Program-made: the position numbers and the translations under genes
Source: Lentzea aerocolonigenes
GTDB taxonomy: Bacteria; Actinomycetota; Actinomycetes; Mycobacteriales; Pseudonocardiaceae
Reading direction: 5' to 3'
DNA length: 64,000 nucleotides
Assembly: GCF_000955955.1 (NCBI RefSeq)
Contig: NZ_JYJG01000004.1
Location: 1 to 64,000, forward strand
The notes under the pieces: model-generated
Databases searched by the model: none
What the model was told of the DNA's origin: nothing
What the model saw: the letters and a program-made list of their open reading frames with translations, nothing else
Shown: positions 53,046 to 61,454 of the stretch, piece by piece
Position numbering within the stretch: the first letter of the stretch is position 1
Layout: each line of letters starts with the position of its first letter

Positions 53046-54895
53046 AGCTGACGACCGCGCAGGCTCTGGTCCGGTGGATGCTGGCCCAGCGCACCGAACT
53101 GCTCGACGGTTCCACCGCCCCGTTGTTCCCCGGCGTGTTCGGGATCTTCGGGCACGGCAACGTGCTCGGCCTCGGCAACGCGCTCGAAGAGGTCCGCGAC
53201 CGCATGCCGGTCTGGCGCGGCCACAACGAACAGGGCATGGCCCTCGCCGCGGTCGGCATCGGCAAGGCCACCCATCGCCGCCAGGTCGGCGCCGCCACGT
53301 CGTCCATCGGCCCCGGCGCCCTGAACATGGTCACGGCAGCGGGCGTCGCCCACGCCAACCGGTTGCCGCTCCTGCTCCTGCCAGGCGACACCTTCACCGG
53401 CCGCGCGCCGGATCCCGTGCTGCAGCAGGTCGAGCACTTCCACGACCCGACCGCGACCGTGAACGACGCGTTCCGCGCGGTCAGCCGCTACTTCGACCGC
53501 ATCACCCGCCCCGAGCAGCTGCTGTCGACTCTGCCCCAGGTCGCGCGGGTGCTGACCGACCCGGCCGACTGCGGCCCGGTGACGCTGGCTCTGCCGCAGG
53601 ACGTCCAGGCCGAGTCCTACGACTTCCCCGACGCCCTGTTCACCCCGGTCGTCCACCGCCTGCTGCGCCAGCGCCCGGACCTGCGTGCTCTGACCGAGGC
53701 CGCCCAGGCGATCCGTTCCGCTTCGAAGCCGTTGCTGGTGCTCGGCGGCGGCGTCCGCTACTCGGGTGCTGCCGGAAGGGCGTTGCGGTTCGCCGAGCAG
53801 CACGGCATCCCGATCACCGAGACCACGGCCGGCCGCACGCTGATCCCGCACGACCACCCGCTCTACGCCGGGCCGCTGGGCATCACGGGCTCCACCTCGG
53901 CCAACGTCCTGGCCGGCGAAGCCGACCTGATCATCGCGGTGGGCACCCGGCTGCAGGACTTCACGACCGCGTCCTGGACCGTGTTCTCCGCGGACGCCCA
54001 CATGATCTCCCTGAACGCGGCTCGCTTCGACGCCGTGAAGCACGGCTCGTTCGCCCTGGTCGCCGACGCCGACGAGGGCCTGCGCGAACTGACGGACGTC
54101 CTCGCCTCCTGGCAAGGCCCGGCAACCTGGGCGGCCCGCGCCCGCACCGAACGTGCGAAGTGGGACGACCACATCACGTCGCTGCGCCGGCCTTCTGATG
54201 GCCTGCCGACGTACGCCCAGGTCGTCGGCGTCGTGAACGACGTCAGCGGCCCGCGCGACTACGTGATGACGGCATCCGGGGGCCTCCCCGGTGAGCTGAT
54301 CGGCGGCTGGCGTGCCACCGGCGAGTCCACAATGGACGTCGAGTACGGCTTCTCCTGCATGGGCTACGAACTGGCCGGGGCCTGGGGCGCTGCGATCGCC
54401 CACACCGAGGGCGTCGTCACCACCCTGCTCGGCGACGGCTCGTACCTGATGCTGAACTCCGAACTCTTCTCCGCCTCCTTCGCCGGCCACGGCTTCGTGG
54501 CGGTCGTCTGCGACAACGACGGCTACGCGGTGATCCACCGCCTGCAAACGGGCCAGGGCGGCGCGGGCTTCAACAACCTCTACGCCGACTGCACGACCAA
54601 CCACTCCGAACCGCCGCGCACGGACTTCGCCGGCCACGCCGCCGCGATGGGCTGCGCGGTCTTCCCTGCCGACTCGCTGGCCGACCTCGAAGGCGCGTAC
54701 CGCAAGGCCCGCGAGGTGGCGGTGTCCGAACGCCGCCCGGCCGTCGTCGTGATCCGCACGCACCCGTCGTCGTGGACCGAGGCAGGCGCGTGGTGGGAGG
54801 TCGGCGTGCCGGAGATCTCACATCGCGCCGAGATCGGCCAGGCCCGCGAGGAAGTTCTTGAAGGCAAGGCCAAGCAGGTCCGCTACCTGAGCTGA
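53042..54895 (+). CDS. iolD: 3D-(3,5/4)-trihydroxycyclohexane-1,2-dione hydrolase
   Basis: 617 aa thiamine-diphosphate enzyme. Starts LTTAQALVRWMLAQRTELLDG; GIFGHGNVLGLGNALEEV and HNEQGMALAAVG form the N-terminal ThDP half; the C-terminal GDGSYLMLNSELFSA and CDNDGYAVIHRLQ hold the ThDP/Mg motif. Opens the inositol ring to 5-deoxy-glucuronate. Last gene of the iol operon. A 6-bp hairpin overlaps its stop (54893-54908). Confidence 0.94.
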   Translation: MKLTTAQALVRWMLAQRTELLDGSTAPLFPGVFGIFGHGNVLGLGNALEEVRDRMPVWRGHNEQGMALAAVGIGKATHRRQVGAATSSIGPGALNMVTAAGVAHANRLPLLLLPGDTFTGRAPDPVLQQVEHFHDPTATVNDAFRAVSRYFDRITRPEQLLSTLPQVARVLTDPADCGPVTLALPQDVQAESYDFPDALFTPVVHRLLRQRPDLRALTEAAQAIRSASKPLLVLGGGVRYSGAAGRALRFAEQHGIPITETTAGRTLIPHDHPLYAGPLGITGSTSANVLAGEADLIIAVGTRLQDFTTASWTVFSADAHMISLNAARFDAVKHGSFALVADADEGLRELTDVLASWQGPATWAARARTERAKWDDHITSLRRPSDGLPTYAQVVGVVNDVSGPRDYVMTASGGLPGELIGGWRATGESTMDVEYGFSCMGYELAGAWGAAIAHTEGVVTTLLGDGSYLMLNSELFSASFAGHGFVAVVCDNDGYAVIHRLQTGQGGAGFNNLYADCTTNHSEPPRTDFAGHAAAMGCAVFPADSLADLEGAYRKAREVAVSERRPAVVVIRTHPSSWTEAGAWWEVGVPEISHRAEIGQAREEVLEGKAKQVRYLS

Positions 54896-54954
54896 GCGTC
54901 ACCGCTCAGTGACTGAGACAACCTCGCATCAGGGAACAACACCCACGGCGTGTC

Positions 54955-54992
54955 CCCTTGAACGGTTCGTAGGCCTACGAACCGTTCAAGGG
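54955..54992. promoter_or_regulatory. 38-bp perfect palindrome upstream of the Old Yellow Enzyme gene
   Basis: Two 19-base arms with no spacer (54955-54973 and 54974-54992), core GTTCGTAGGCCTACGAAC. The right end carries the GGGAG ribosome binding site of the next gene (GTG 55001). It may be an operator, a terminator of the iol operon, or a hairpin hiding the ribosome binding site. Confidence 0.7.
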
Positions 54993-55000
54993 AGTTTCCC

Positions 55001-55996
55001 GTGAGCTTGCTGTTCTCCCCGCTGACCCTGCGGTCGGTCACCCTGCCCAACCGCATCGCGGTGAGCCCGATGTGCCAGTACTCGGTGAGCGCCGAAGACG
55101 GCATCCCGATCGACTGGCACCTGGTGCACCTCGGCAGCAGGGCCGTCGGCGGCGCCGGGCTGGTCATCGCCGAGGCCACGGCGGTCGAGCCGCGGGGCCG
55201 GATCTCGCCGCAGGACGTCGGCATCTGGAACGACGCCCAGGTCGAGGCCTGGAAGCCGATCACGAAGTTCATCAAGGAGCACGGCTCGGTGCCGGGCATT
55301 CAACTCGCGCACGCTGGGCGCAAGGCGATCGGTGACTGGGTTCCGGTGGCACCCACGACCGAGCCGTTCCCCGGCGGCAACCAGCCGGAGAAGCTCACCG
55401 GCCACGCGAGCATCGTCAAGGCGTTCGTCGAAGGCGCACTCCGGGCGCTCGAAGCCGGGTTCGAGGTGCTGGAGATCCACGCCGCCCACGGTTACCTGCT
55501 GCACGAGTTCTACTCGCCGCTCACGAACGAGGGCAGCCTCGAAGAACGCATCGCCGTCCCCGTCGAGGTGACCGCCGCCGTGAGGGCAGCGGTCGGCCCG
55601 GACGTGCCGGTGATCGTCCGCATCAGCGGCACCGACTGGGTGGACGACGGCTGGACCGCCGACGACAGCGTTGTGCTGGCACAGGCGCTCAAGGCCGCGG
55701 GTGCGGACCTGATCGACGTGTCCAGCGGTGGCAACACCGCGCAGGCGGACATCCCGATCGGGCCCGGCTACCAGGTGCCGCTCGCCGAAGCGGTGCGACG
55801 CAAGGCAGACGTGCCCACGGGTGCGGTCGGCCTGATCACCGAGGCGAAGCAGGCCGAACAAGTTTTGACGGACGGTTCCGCTGACCTGGTGCTGCTCGCG
55901 CGCGAGTTGCTCCGCGACCCGTACTGGCCACTGCACGCGGCACAGCAGTTGGGTGTGGAGGTCAAGGCACCGAGGCAGTACGCCAGGGCGTTCTGA
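55001..55996 (+). CDS. Old Yellow Enzyme family NADPH:flavin oxidoreductase (YqjM-like)
   Basis: 331 aa FMN-binding TIM barrel that reduces activated C=C bonds. PMCQYS holds the regulatory Cys of the thermophilic/YqjM class, EIHAAHGYL the substrate-binding His pair, and VPTGAVGLIT the FMN phosphate loop. The usual N-x-R-x-DEYGGS loop after SPL(S/T)N is shortened by about six residues to SPLTNEGSLEER. GTG start with GGGAG 6 bases before, within a 38-bp palindrome. A hairpin terminator follows. Confidence 0.9.
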   Translation: MSLLFSPLTLRSVTLPNRIAVSPMCQYSVSAEDGIPIDWHLVHLGSRAVGGAGLVIAEATAVEPRGRISPQDVGIWNDAQVEAWKPITKFIKEHGSVPGIQLAHAGRKAIGDWVPVAPTTEPFPGGNQPEKLTGHASIVKAFVEGALRALEAGFEVLEIHAAHGYLLHEFYSPLTNEGSLEERIAVPVEVTAAVRAAVGPDVPVIVRISGTDWVDDGWTADDSVVLAQALKAAGADLIDVSSGGNTAQADIPIGPGYQVPLAEAVRRKADVPTGAVGLITEAKQAEQVLTDGSADLVLLARELLRDPYWPLHAAQQLGVEVKAPRQYARAF

Positions 55997-56007
55997 AAGC
56001 GCCCTCA

Positions 56008-56056
56008 GAGTTCAAGGGCTGGGCACCGATGATCCGGTTGCCCAACCCTTGAACTC
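56008..56056. terminator. Bidirectional terminator between the OYE and DUF3073 genes
   Basis: 18-bp stem with one mismatch (56008-56025 with 56039-56056) and a 13-base loop, 12 bases after one stop and 12 before the other. Confidence 0.8.
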
Positions 56057-56068
56057 TTCAGGCTGAAT

Positions 56069-56257
56069 TCAGCGACGGTAGTCGTCGTAGTCGTCGTACG
56101 GGTCGTCGTGGGGCACTTCGGCACCACCACTCCCGTTCGGCGACCTTTCGTCACCAGACAGCTCGCGCTGCAGCGCAGCGAAGTCGGTCTCATGAGAGCT
56201 GTATTTGAGCTCCCTGGCGACCTTCGTCTGCTTGGCCTTCGCTCGGCCGCGCCCCAT
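56069..56257 (-). CDS. DUF3073 protein (Rv0810c-like)
   Basis: 62 aa from ATG 56257 with AGGGGG 7 bases upstream. Basic N-terminus MGRGRAKAKQTKVARELKYS, the DUF3073 hallmark, then a central acidic helix and a C-terminal tail of Asp/Tyr (DPYDDYDDYRR). Conserved small protein next to purM in mycobacteria; function unknown, the basic half might bind nucleic acid. Here 20 kb of other genes have come between it and purM. Confidence 0.9.
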   Translation of the reverse strand: MGRGRAKAKQTKVARELKYSSHETDFAALQRELSGDERSPNGSGGAEVPHDDPYDDYDDYRR

Positions 56258-56430
56258 GGCTCGACCCCCTCGCACAGGGACGGGGGCGGCCGGGGGAACG
56301 GCGGCCCCACTCGTCTCGACAACTAGTTCCTGGTAACTACCGTACCGTGCCGATGGGGTTCCTCGCGACGCGGTAGGCGTGACACGTACCGCCAAATCTC
56401 GCGGCCGCCCTCGCGTGGAAGGATGCACAG

Positions 56431-57291
56431 GTGCCCAGACCGTTCGTCGCCTACCTACGGGTGTACGAACCGTTATCGGTATTGGACGCACCGCTAGCTG
56501 CGAAGGTCGAAAAAGCCCTGGAAACCGGGCCTGTCCTCCGGTCGGAGGCAGGTGACCGCGAACGGGAGCTGTGGTTGCGATCACAGTTGAGACAAAAGCT
56601 GCTTCCGGGCGAGTCGTTCGACGTGATGACGATCAGTCCGGCCGAGGTGCCGACCTCCGAAGCCGCTCGTGTCGGTCCGGGACCTCTCGTCTGCCCTCTC
56701 GACCTCCGGGCCCGTTCCGCCGCGGCTCTGGTGGGCTTCCTGGCCTCCTCTCCGCCGATCCTGCAGGACGCGGTGCTCAACCTGGCCTCCGAAACGGTCC
56801 GAGCGCGCGCGTCCGCCGTGATGGCCGAACTCTCGGCGGGAGCGGTCCACGTCATCTCCACGACCTGGACCGTGCCGCTGCCCTGGTTCTCCCTCGTCGA
56901 CCCGGCCCAGCGCCGCGTGGTGCTCGCCAGCGCCCAGGACGACCCCGAACGGCAGGTGTCCTGGCGGGTCGCGATGGCCGACGCGCGCCGCCGCGTCGCA
57001 CGGGCGTTGAAGATCGTGAAGGCGTCACTGGGTGAGGACGGGCCCGCGAAGGTCCTCGCCGACACCGGACGCTGGCTCGAGCACTTCCACCCGCACTCGG
57101 CGGTCGAGCTCGACTACGGCGGCCTGGTGCAGCTGCTGCAGGACAAGGACCTGCTGGAGGACACCTCCGCGGCCGACGTCAACGCCATCGTCGACGCGCT
57201 GGAGAACGGTGACGCCGAGGAGGTCGCGCTGCGCTACGAGACGCTGCGCGAGTTCTGGGGCGAGCTGGCCCGCAGGGAACGCCACGGCTGA
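56431..57291 (+). CDS. Conserved actinobacterial protein of unknown function
   Basis: 286 aa, GTG start with AAGGA 7 bases upstream. No signal peptide or membrane segment. Starts PRPFVAYLRVYEPLSVLDAPLA; later WTVPLPWFSLVDPAQRRVVL and a helical C-terminus ending WGELARRERHG. I do not recognise a named domain; it looks like a lineage-conserved cytoplasmic protein. It has a rare TTA leucine codon at 56473-56475. Divergent from DUF3073 and overlapping the convergent MFS gene by 58 bases. Confidence 0.7.
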   Translation: MPRPFVAYLRVYEPLSVLDAPLAAKVEKALETGPVLRSEAGDRERELWLRSQLRQKLLPGESFDVMTISPAEVPTSEAARVGPGPLVCPLDLRARSAAALVGFLASSPPILQDAVLNLASETVRARASAVMAELSAGAVHVISTTWTVPLPWFSLVDPAQRRVVLASAQDDPERQVSWRVAMADARRRVARALKIVKASLGEDGPAKVLADTGRWLEHFHPHSAVELDYGGLVQLLQDKDLLEDTSAADVNAIVDALENGDAEEVALRYETLREFWGELARRERHG

Positions 57292-58412
57292 AGCAGCACC
57301 CGCGCGGCTACCGCTGCCGCGGCTGCCAGCGCCATCGCCGCGGGCCACGCCACGTGCACGGCGACCCAGGCGGCGATCGCCGGGGTGATCGCGGCGCTCA
57401 GGTAGTTGGCCGAGTTCTGCATGGCGATCGCGGTGGCGCTGCGGCCGTCGGGCGCGAGCTCACCGGCCTCGGTGACGGCCAGGCCGTTCCAGCACACGGC
57501 CAGCGCGGTCGTCGGCACCAGTACCGCGACCAGGACGGGGACTGGCGCCTGGTCGAACACCGCGACCAGCACGAACCCCACCGCCGTGGCGATCGCGACG
57601 ATCTTCAACGGGCCGATCCGGCTGCGCGCCCGGTCCGACCACACGCCCACGGCCAGCCTTCCAGCCCCACCCACCGCCTGCGCGATGCCGAACACCACCG
57701 CCGCAGCCGTGACGGTCATGCCGTGAGTGCTCAGCAGAGGCACGAGGAGGGCGGTGGCGGTGAACTGGGGAACGACGAGCAGTCCGCTGGCCAGCGACAG
57801 CCTGAGCAGTTTCGGATCCTTGAGGATCAGGCCGTGGTCGCTGCTCGCCCTGGTCGCACCAGGCGGCTCGCGGACCAGCAGCGCCACCGCGAGCGCCACG
57901 AACGCGGTCACCGAAGCCAGGGCCACGAACGCGGCAGGGACGCCGTGAGTGATCGCGAGGCCCGGCAGGAACGCCGCCGTGAGCGCTGCACCCAGCGGGG
58001 TCGCCGTCTGCCGCACGCCCATCGCGAGCCCGCGGTTGCCGGCGCTGAACCACGACATGACCGCCCGGCCGCTCGCCGCGTTGACTGAAGCCCCGAACAA
58101 CCCGGCGCCGAGCAAAGCCAGTCCTGCGAGCCATGCGTTGCCGAGGGCAACTGCGAGCAGGCAGGCGGCCGCACCGACGCCGCCGATCGTCATGGCGAGC
58201 CGTTCACCACGGCGGTCCGCGAAGAACCCCCACGGCACCAACGCGATCATCGTGCCGAGGTTCACGGCACCGAGAAGCAGCCCGACCTGGGGCAACGTCA
58301 GGGAGAAGTGCTGCTGCAGCTGCGGGCTGATCGCGGGCAGGCCGAGGAAGACTGCCGCGTTCGTGCCCTGCGCCAAAGCTCCGATGCACAGCACGACCCA
58401 GCGATACCCCAT
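57234..58412 (-). CDS. MFS transporter
   Basis: 392 aa with twelve predicted membrane segments. First-loop motif WGFFADRRGERLAM (MFS motif A), the related VGVWSDRARSRIG in the second half, and an N-terminus MGYRWVVLCIGALAQGTNAA. Similar to oxalate/cyanate-type sugar-free MFS porters (NarK/CynX-like group); substrate unknown. A TAGCGT box ends 6 bases before the ATG, suggesting a leaderless transcript. Confidence 0.9.
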   Translation of the reverse strand: MGYRWVVLCIGALAQGTNAAVFLGLPAISPQLQQHFSLTLPQVGLLLGAVNLGTMIALVPWGFFADRRGERLAMTIGGVGAAACLLAVALGNAWLAGLALLGAGLFGASVNAASGRAVMSWFSAGNRGLAMGVRQTATPLGAALTAAFLPGLAITHGVPAAFVALASVTAFVALAVALLVREPPGATRASSDHGLILKDPKLLRLSLASGLLVVPQFTATALLVPLLSTHGMTVTAAAVVFGIAQAVGGAGRLAVGVWSDRARSRIGPLKIVAIATAVGFVLVAVFDQAPVPVLVAVLVPTTALAVCWNGLAVTEAGELAPDGRSATAIAMQNSANYLSAAITPAIAAWVAVHVAWPAAMALAAAAAVAARVLLQPWRSLRASSPQNSRSVS

Positions 58413-58418
58413 GAGGGC

Positions 58419-58424
58419 ACGCTA
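58419..58424 (-). promoter_or_regulatory. -10 box (TAGCGT) of the MFS gene
   Basis: TAGCGT on the minus strand followed by 6 bases and ATG 58412. Confidence 0.35.
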
Positions 58425-58455
58425 GGTCTGCAGTTCAGAAAGTGGAACGCCTGTC

Positions 58456-59025
58456 TTACCTCTTGGGACGGTGGTGTCCGCGCTCAGCCGCCAGCAGCTC
58501 GTCCACCGACGCACTTCCGCGCTGGTAGCGAGAGGCGATCTCGGCGTTGAGCTTGTCCACGACCACCTGCACCTCGCGCCGCCGCACCGACACCGAGGCC
58601 TCTTCCGAGATGAACGTCTCCAACGCTTCGCCGAGGCGATCGTCGGACAACTTGCTCACGTCGGAGAGGTCCACGTCGGAGACGAGCGCCTCGACGTGCC
58701 GTTGATGCGCATCAGCACGTGACGGCTCATGGGTCTGGTACCGGCCCAGACCGGTCGCCGGGCCAACGGCATTCGTGGACAGGATCGTGGCCAGCTGCTC
58801 GACCACCGCCGAGCCGCCGGAGCTGCGGCGCTCCTGTTCCGCGCGCACGATGTCGATCCGCGCGTGCAACAGCCGCCGCAGGTAGGACAGGTCGGTCTCT
58901 TCCTGCGCTGCCTCGTCGCGGAGTTCGCGCACCTCGACGAGCGGGCGCTGCTCGACGCCCTCCGTGTAGTCGGGGGCGAGCACCCGGTCGATTCGGCGGC
59001 GCCCGCCAGGACGCACCTCGATCAC
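58456..59025 (-). CDS. rsiG: RsiG-like c-di-GMP-binding anti-sigma factor
   Basis: 189 aa from GTG 59025; an in-frame GTG at 59064 would add 13 residues. It holds two copies of the c-di-GMP motif E-x3-S-x2-R-x3-Q-x3-D described for Streptomyces RsiG: helix one ETDLSYLRRLLHARID (His instead of Gln) and helix two EASVSVRRREVQVVVD (complete). In Streptomyces RsiG holds the sporulation sigma factor WhiG when c-di-GMP is bound. The window has no whiG, but has a GGDEF-EAL enzyme at 14329. A Lys/Arg-rich C-terminus (RGHHRPKR) follows. Function assigned by motif and length. Confidence 0.78.
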   Translation of the reverse strand: MIEVRPGGRRRIDRVLAPDYTEGVEQRPLVEVRELRDEAAQEETDLSYLRRLLHARIDIVRAEQERRSSGGSAVVEQLATILSTNAVGPATGLGRYQTHEPSRADAHQRHVEALVSDVDLSDVSKLSDDRLGEALETFISEEASVSVRRREVQVVVDKLNAEIASRYQRGSASVDELLAAERGHHRPKR

Positions 59026-59085
59026 GTGTCCATCCTGCGGTAGATCCTCCTCACCCGCCAACACATCCCATGCACCAAACTTGTC

Positions 59086-59910
59086 TCAAATGTGCACGCC
59101 CAGGAGCTTCCGCGTCTCATCTGGCGTCAAAGCAGGCCGTTGCGCGATCTTCGCCAGGCCTGCCGCGCGCGCTACGAGCTGTGCGTTGTCCCGAACTGGC
59201 ACACCACGTGAGTAGCTGATCGTGTCTTCCATACCCACTCGAAGGTGGCCACCCGCGCCCAAAGCGGTGAACATCACGGGCAGCGTGGTCCGGCCGATCC
59301 CGGTGGCGGAGAAGGTTGCCCCGTCCGGCAGAGCGTTGACTGCTGCGACCAGGGTCGCGGCGTCACCGGGCATGCCGCCGGGCACTCCCATGACGAAGTC
59401 GACGTGCACATGACCGCCCGCGGGCAGGCCGTGCTGGTCCAGAAGGCGCTTCAACGACGCCAGCTGGCCGATGTCGAAGATCTCGTACTCCGGGACGATG
59501 CCGCGTTCCTGCATGCCCTTGTGCAGCGCGACGATGAACTCCCAGCGGTTCATGAACACGTCGTCGCCGAAGTTGACCGTGCCCATCGTGCAGGACGCGG
59601 AGTCCGGCATCGCCTCGAGCACGCGCAGCCGGTTCTCCTCCGGGTCGTGCACCGACCCGCCGGACGACAGCTGGACGACGAGGTTGGTCTCGGAGCGCAG
59701 AGCCTCGACGGTGGCCTTCAGCCGGCCGAGGTCGAGCGACGGCTTCGCGTCCTCGCCACGGATGTGGACGTGGATCATCGCCGCGCCGACCTGCTCGCAG
59801 CTCTGAGCCGTCGCGACCAGCTCTTCCAGGGTGACTGGAAGCTGCGGGACGTCCGCTTTCGCGTGTTCCGCTCCGGTGGGAGCGACCGTGATGAGAGTGC
59901 CCAAGGACAT
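59086..59910 (-). CDS. BKACE-family beta-keto acid cleavage enzyme (DUF849)
   Basis: 274 aa TIM barrel. The zinc-binding pattern is AAMIHVHIRGED, followed by NLVVQLSSGG, TMGTVNFGDDVFMNR and GGHLRVGMEDTI. The family condenses a beta-keto acid with acetyl-CoA (first described as 3-keto-5-aminohexanoate cleavage enzyme of lysine fermentation). The precise substrate is not predictable. Separate from neighbours; a TAGAGT box lies 7 bases upstream of the ATG. Confidence 0.88.
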   Translation of the reverse strand: MSLGTLITVAPTGAEHAKADVPQLPVTLEELVATAQSCEQVGAAMIHVHIRGEDAKPSLDLGRLKATVEALRSETNLVVQLSSGGSVHDPEENRLRVLEAMPDSASCTMGTVNFGDDVFMNRWEFIVALHKGMQERGIVPEYEIFDIGQLASLKRLLDQHGLPAGGHVHVDFVMGVPGGMPGDAATLVAAVNALPDGATFSATGIGRTTLPVMFTALGAGGHLRVGMEDTISYSRGVPVRDNAQLVARAAGLAKIAQRPALTPDETRKLLGVHI

Positions 59911-59917
59911 GGGCGCG

Positions 59918-59923
59918 ACTCTA
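59918..59923 (-). promoter_or_regulatory. -10 box (TAGAGT) of the BKACE gene, probable leaderless start
   Basis: TAGAGT on the minus strand, 7 bases (CGCGCCC), then ATG 59910. No ribosome binding site. Confidence 0.5.
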
Positions 59924-59928
59924 GGGCC

Positions 59929-60990
59929 TCATCCCCGCAGGTTGCGAACAGCTTCCCGGCCCAGACCGGGGGTGTCCGGCGGCACCGAATCGGGGTCGAT
60001 TCGTGCCTGAACCTCCCTTTCGGGGGCTCCGGCGACGAGGTCCGATTCCACCGGCACAGACCGCTTGACCAGCGCCAACGCGATCGGACCCAGCTCGTGG
60101 TGCAGCACCACGCTGCCCACCCGGCCGACCGCGCGCCCGTCCAGGGTGACGGGGTCACCGGTCTCCGGCGTGCCGTCCGCAGAACCATCCAGGTGGAGTA
60201 GGAGCATCCGGCGCGGCGGGCGTCCCACGTTGTGGACCTTCGCGACCGTCTCCTGGCCCCGGTAGCAGCCCTTGTTGAGGTGCACGGCCGGGTCGATCAG
60301 GTTGACCTCGTGCGGGATCGTGCGCTCGTCGGTGTCGATGCCCTGGCGCGGCCGCAGCGCCTCGACCCGCAGCGCCTCGAACGCGAAGCTGCCGGCCGGG
60401 CGAGCACCCGCGTCGGTGATCCGCTGCCACCAGTCCGTGAGCTCGGAACGTGGCACCAGCAGGTCGAACGAGCGCTGAAGTGGCCACGACGTCCTGCGCA
60501 CGAAACCTTCGCCGAGCGCGTCGACGCCGGTGGGCACGGGGATGCCGAGCTTCTCCAGCACCGCGGGCGCGTCCGGTCCGATGATCGACAGCAGCGCGAA
60601 CTCCGCCGTCGCGTCCCGTGGCTCGACCTTCGACCAGAAGACCATCTTCTGCAGGTACTTGAGCAGCTCGTCGACCTTCTCGACGTCCAGGAACACCGTG
60701 CCGCCGACGTTCGCGACGACCATGTGGTGCTCGAGGCGGCCCTGCGCGTCGAGGATCAGCGCCTCGGTCGCGGCACCCTCGCCCAGCTGCTCGAAGTGCT
60801 GGCTGGTGAGCTGGTGCAGCCACTTGAGCCGGTCCTCGCCGGGAATCGCGATGACACCGCGGTTGGAGCGGTCCACGACCACGACCGACCGAGCTGCCGA
60901 ACGTTGCTCGGCGAACGGGTCGCCGTAGTGCCAGGCAACACCTGCGTCGGTGGAATCGTCGGGCGGCGGGACGGCTCCGGGGAGGATCAC
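59929..60990 (-). CDS. ygfZ: YgfZ-family folate-binding Fe-S cluster repair protein
   Basis: 353 aa. GcvT-like fold; the diagnostic KGCYRGQETVAKVHNVG contains the conserved Cys. YgfZ uses tetrahydrofolate and supports certain Fe-S enzymes. Same place as Rv0811c in M. tuberculosis (between DUF3073 and the lyase gene Rv0812). GTG 60990 overlaps the Fur-family stop (GTGA), so the two genes form an operon. Confidence 0.9.
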   Translation of the reverse strand: MILPGAVPPPDDSTDAGVAWHYGDPFAEQRSAARSVVVVDRSNRGVIAIPGEDRLKWLHQLTSQHFEQLGEGAATEALILDAQGRLEHHMVVANVGGTVFLDVEKVDELLKYLQKMVFWSKVEPRDATAEFALLSIIGPDAPAVLEKLGIPVPTGVDALGEGFVRRTSWPLQRSFDLLVPRSELTDWWQRITDAGARPAGSFAFEALRVEALRPRQGIDTDERTIPHEVNLIDPAVHLNKGCYRGQETVAKVHNVGRPPRRMLLLHLDGSADGTPETGDPVTLDGRAVGRVGSVVLHHELGPIALALVKRSVPVESDLVAGAPEREVQARIDPDSVPPDTPGLGREAVRNLRG

Positions 60991-61427
60991 TCGGTCTCCT
61001 GCTCCTGCTCTTGCTTCAGACAGTCACGGCACGTGCCGGACAGCGCGAGGTGGCTCGCATCCAGTTCAAACCCGTCTCGCTCCCGCAATGTTCCGACCAG
61101 CGGGTCGAGCAGCTCACACGGGATCTCGTCGATCCGGCCGCACACGTGGCACACGAGATGCACGTGCTGGTGGTCGTCGACCGAGTAGCTCGGCGCGCCG
61201 TGACCCAGGTGCGTGTGCCGGACCAGCCCGAGCCGGTCGAGCAGGTCGAGCGTGCGGTAGATCGTGGTGATGTTGACCGTCGGCGCGGTCTCCTGGACGC
61301 GCTGGCAGATCTGCTCGGGCGTCGAATGCTCGAGCGACCTGACCGCGTCCAGCACGAGCTGGCGCTGCGGCGTCATCCGCATGCCGCGGTCGTGCAGCGT
61401 TTTGCGCAGGCCTCTTGCGGTCTCCAC
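60987..61427 (-). CDS. Fur-family metal-dependent regulator
   Basis: 146 aa from GTG 61427. Winged helix (MRMTPQRQLVLDAVR, TVNITTIYRTLDLLDRLGLV) and dimerisation domain with metal ligands HQHVHLVCHVCGRIDEI and the C-terminal CRDC, forming the structural zinc site. Could be Fur-, Zur- or PerR-like; the sequence does not decide. Coupled to ygfZ downstream. A TAACAT box lies 7 bases before the GTG, back to back with the pabC promoter. Confidence 0.87.
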   Translation of the reverse strand: METARGLRKTLHDRGMRMTPQRQLVLDAVRSLEHSTPEQICQRVQETAPTVNITTIYRTLDLLDRLGLVRHTHLGHGAPSYSVDDHQHVHLVCHVCGRIDEIPCELLDPLVGTLRERDGFELDASHLALSGTCRDCLKQEQEQETE

Positions 61428-61434
61428 ACCACCG

Positions 61435-61440
61435 ATGTTA
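61435..61440 (-). promoter_or_regulatory. -10 box (TAACAT) of the Fur-family gene, probable leaderless start
   Basis: TAACAT on the minus strand, 7 bases, then GTG 61427. It is 1 base away from the opposite-strand box of pabC. Confidence 0.45.
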
Positions 61441-61441
61441 G

Positions 61442-61447
61442 TAGGCT
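61442..61447 (+). promoter_or_regulatory. -10 box (TAGGCT) of pabC, probable leaderless start
   Basis: TAGGCT, 7 bases (CGGCGAC), then ATG 61455. Same box and spacing as purC. Confidence 0.5.
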
Positions 61448-61454
61448 CGGCGAC

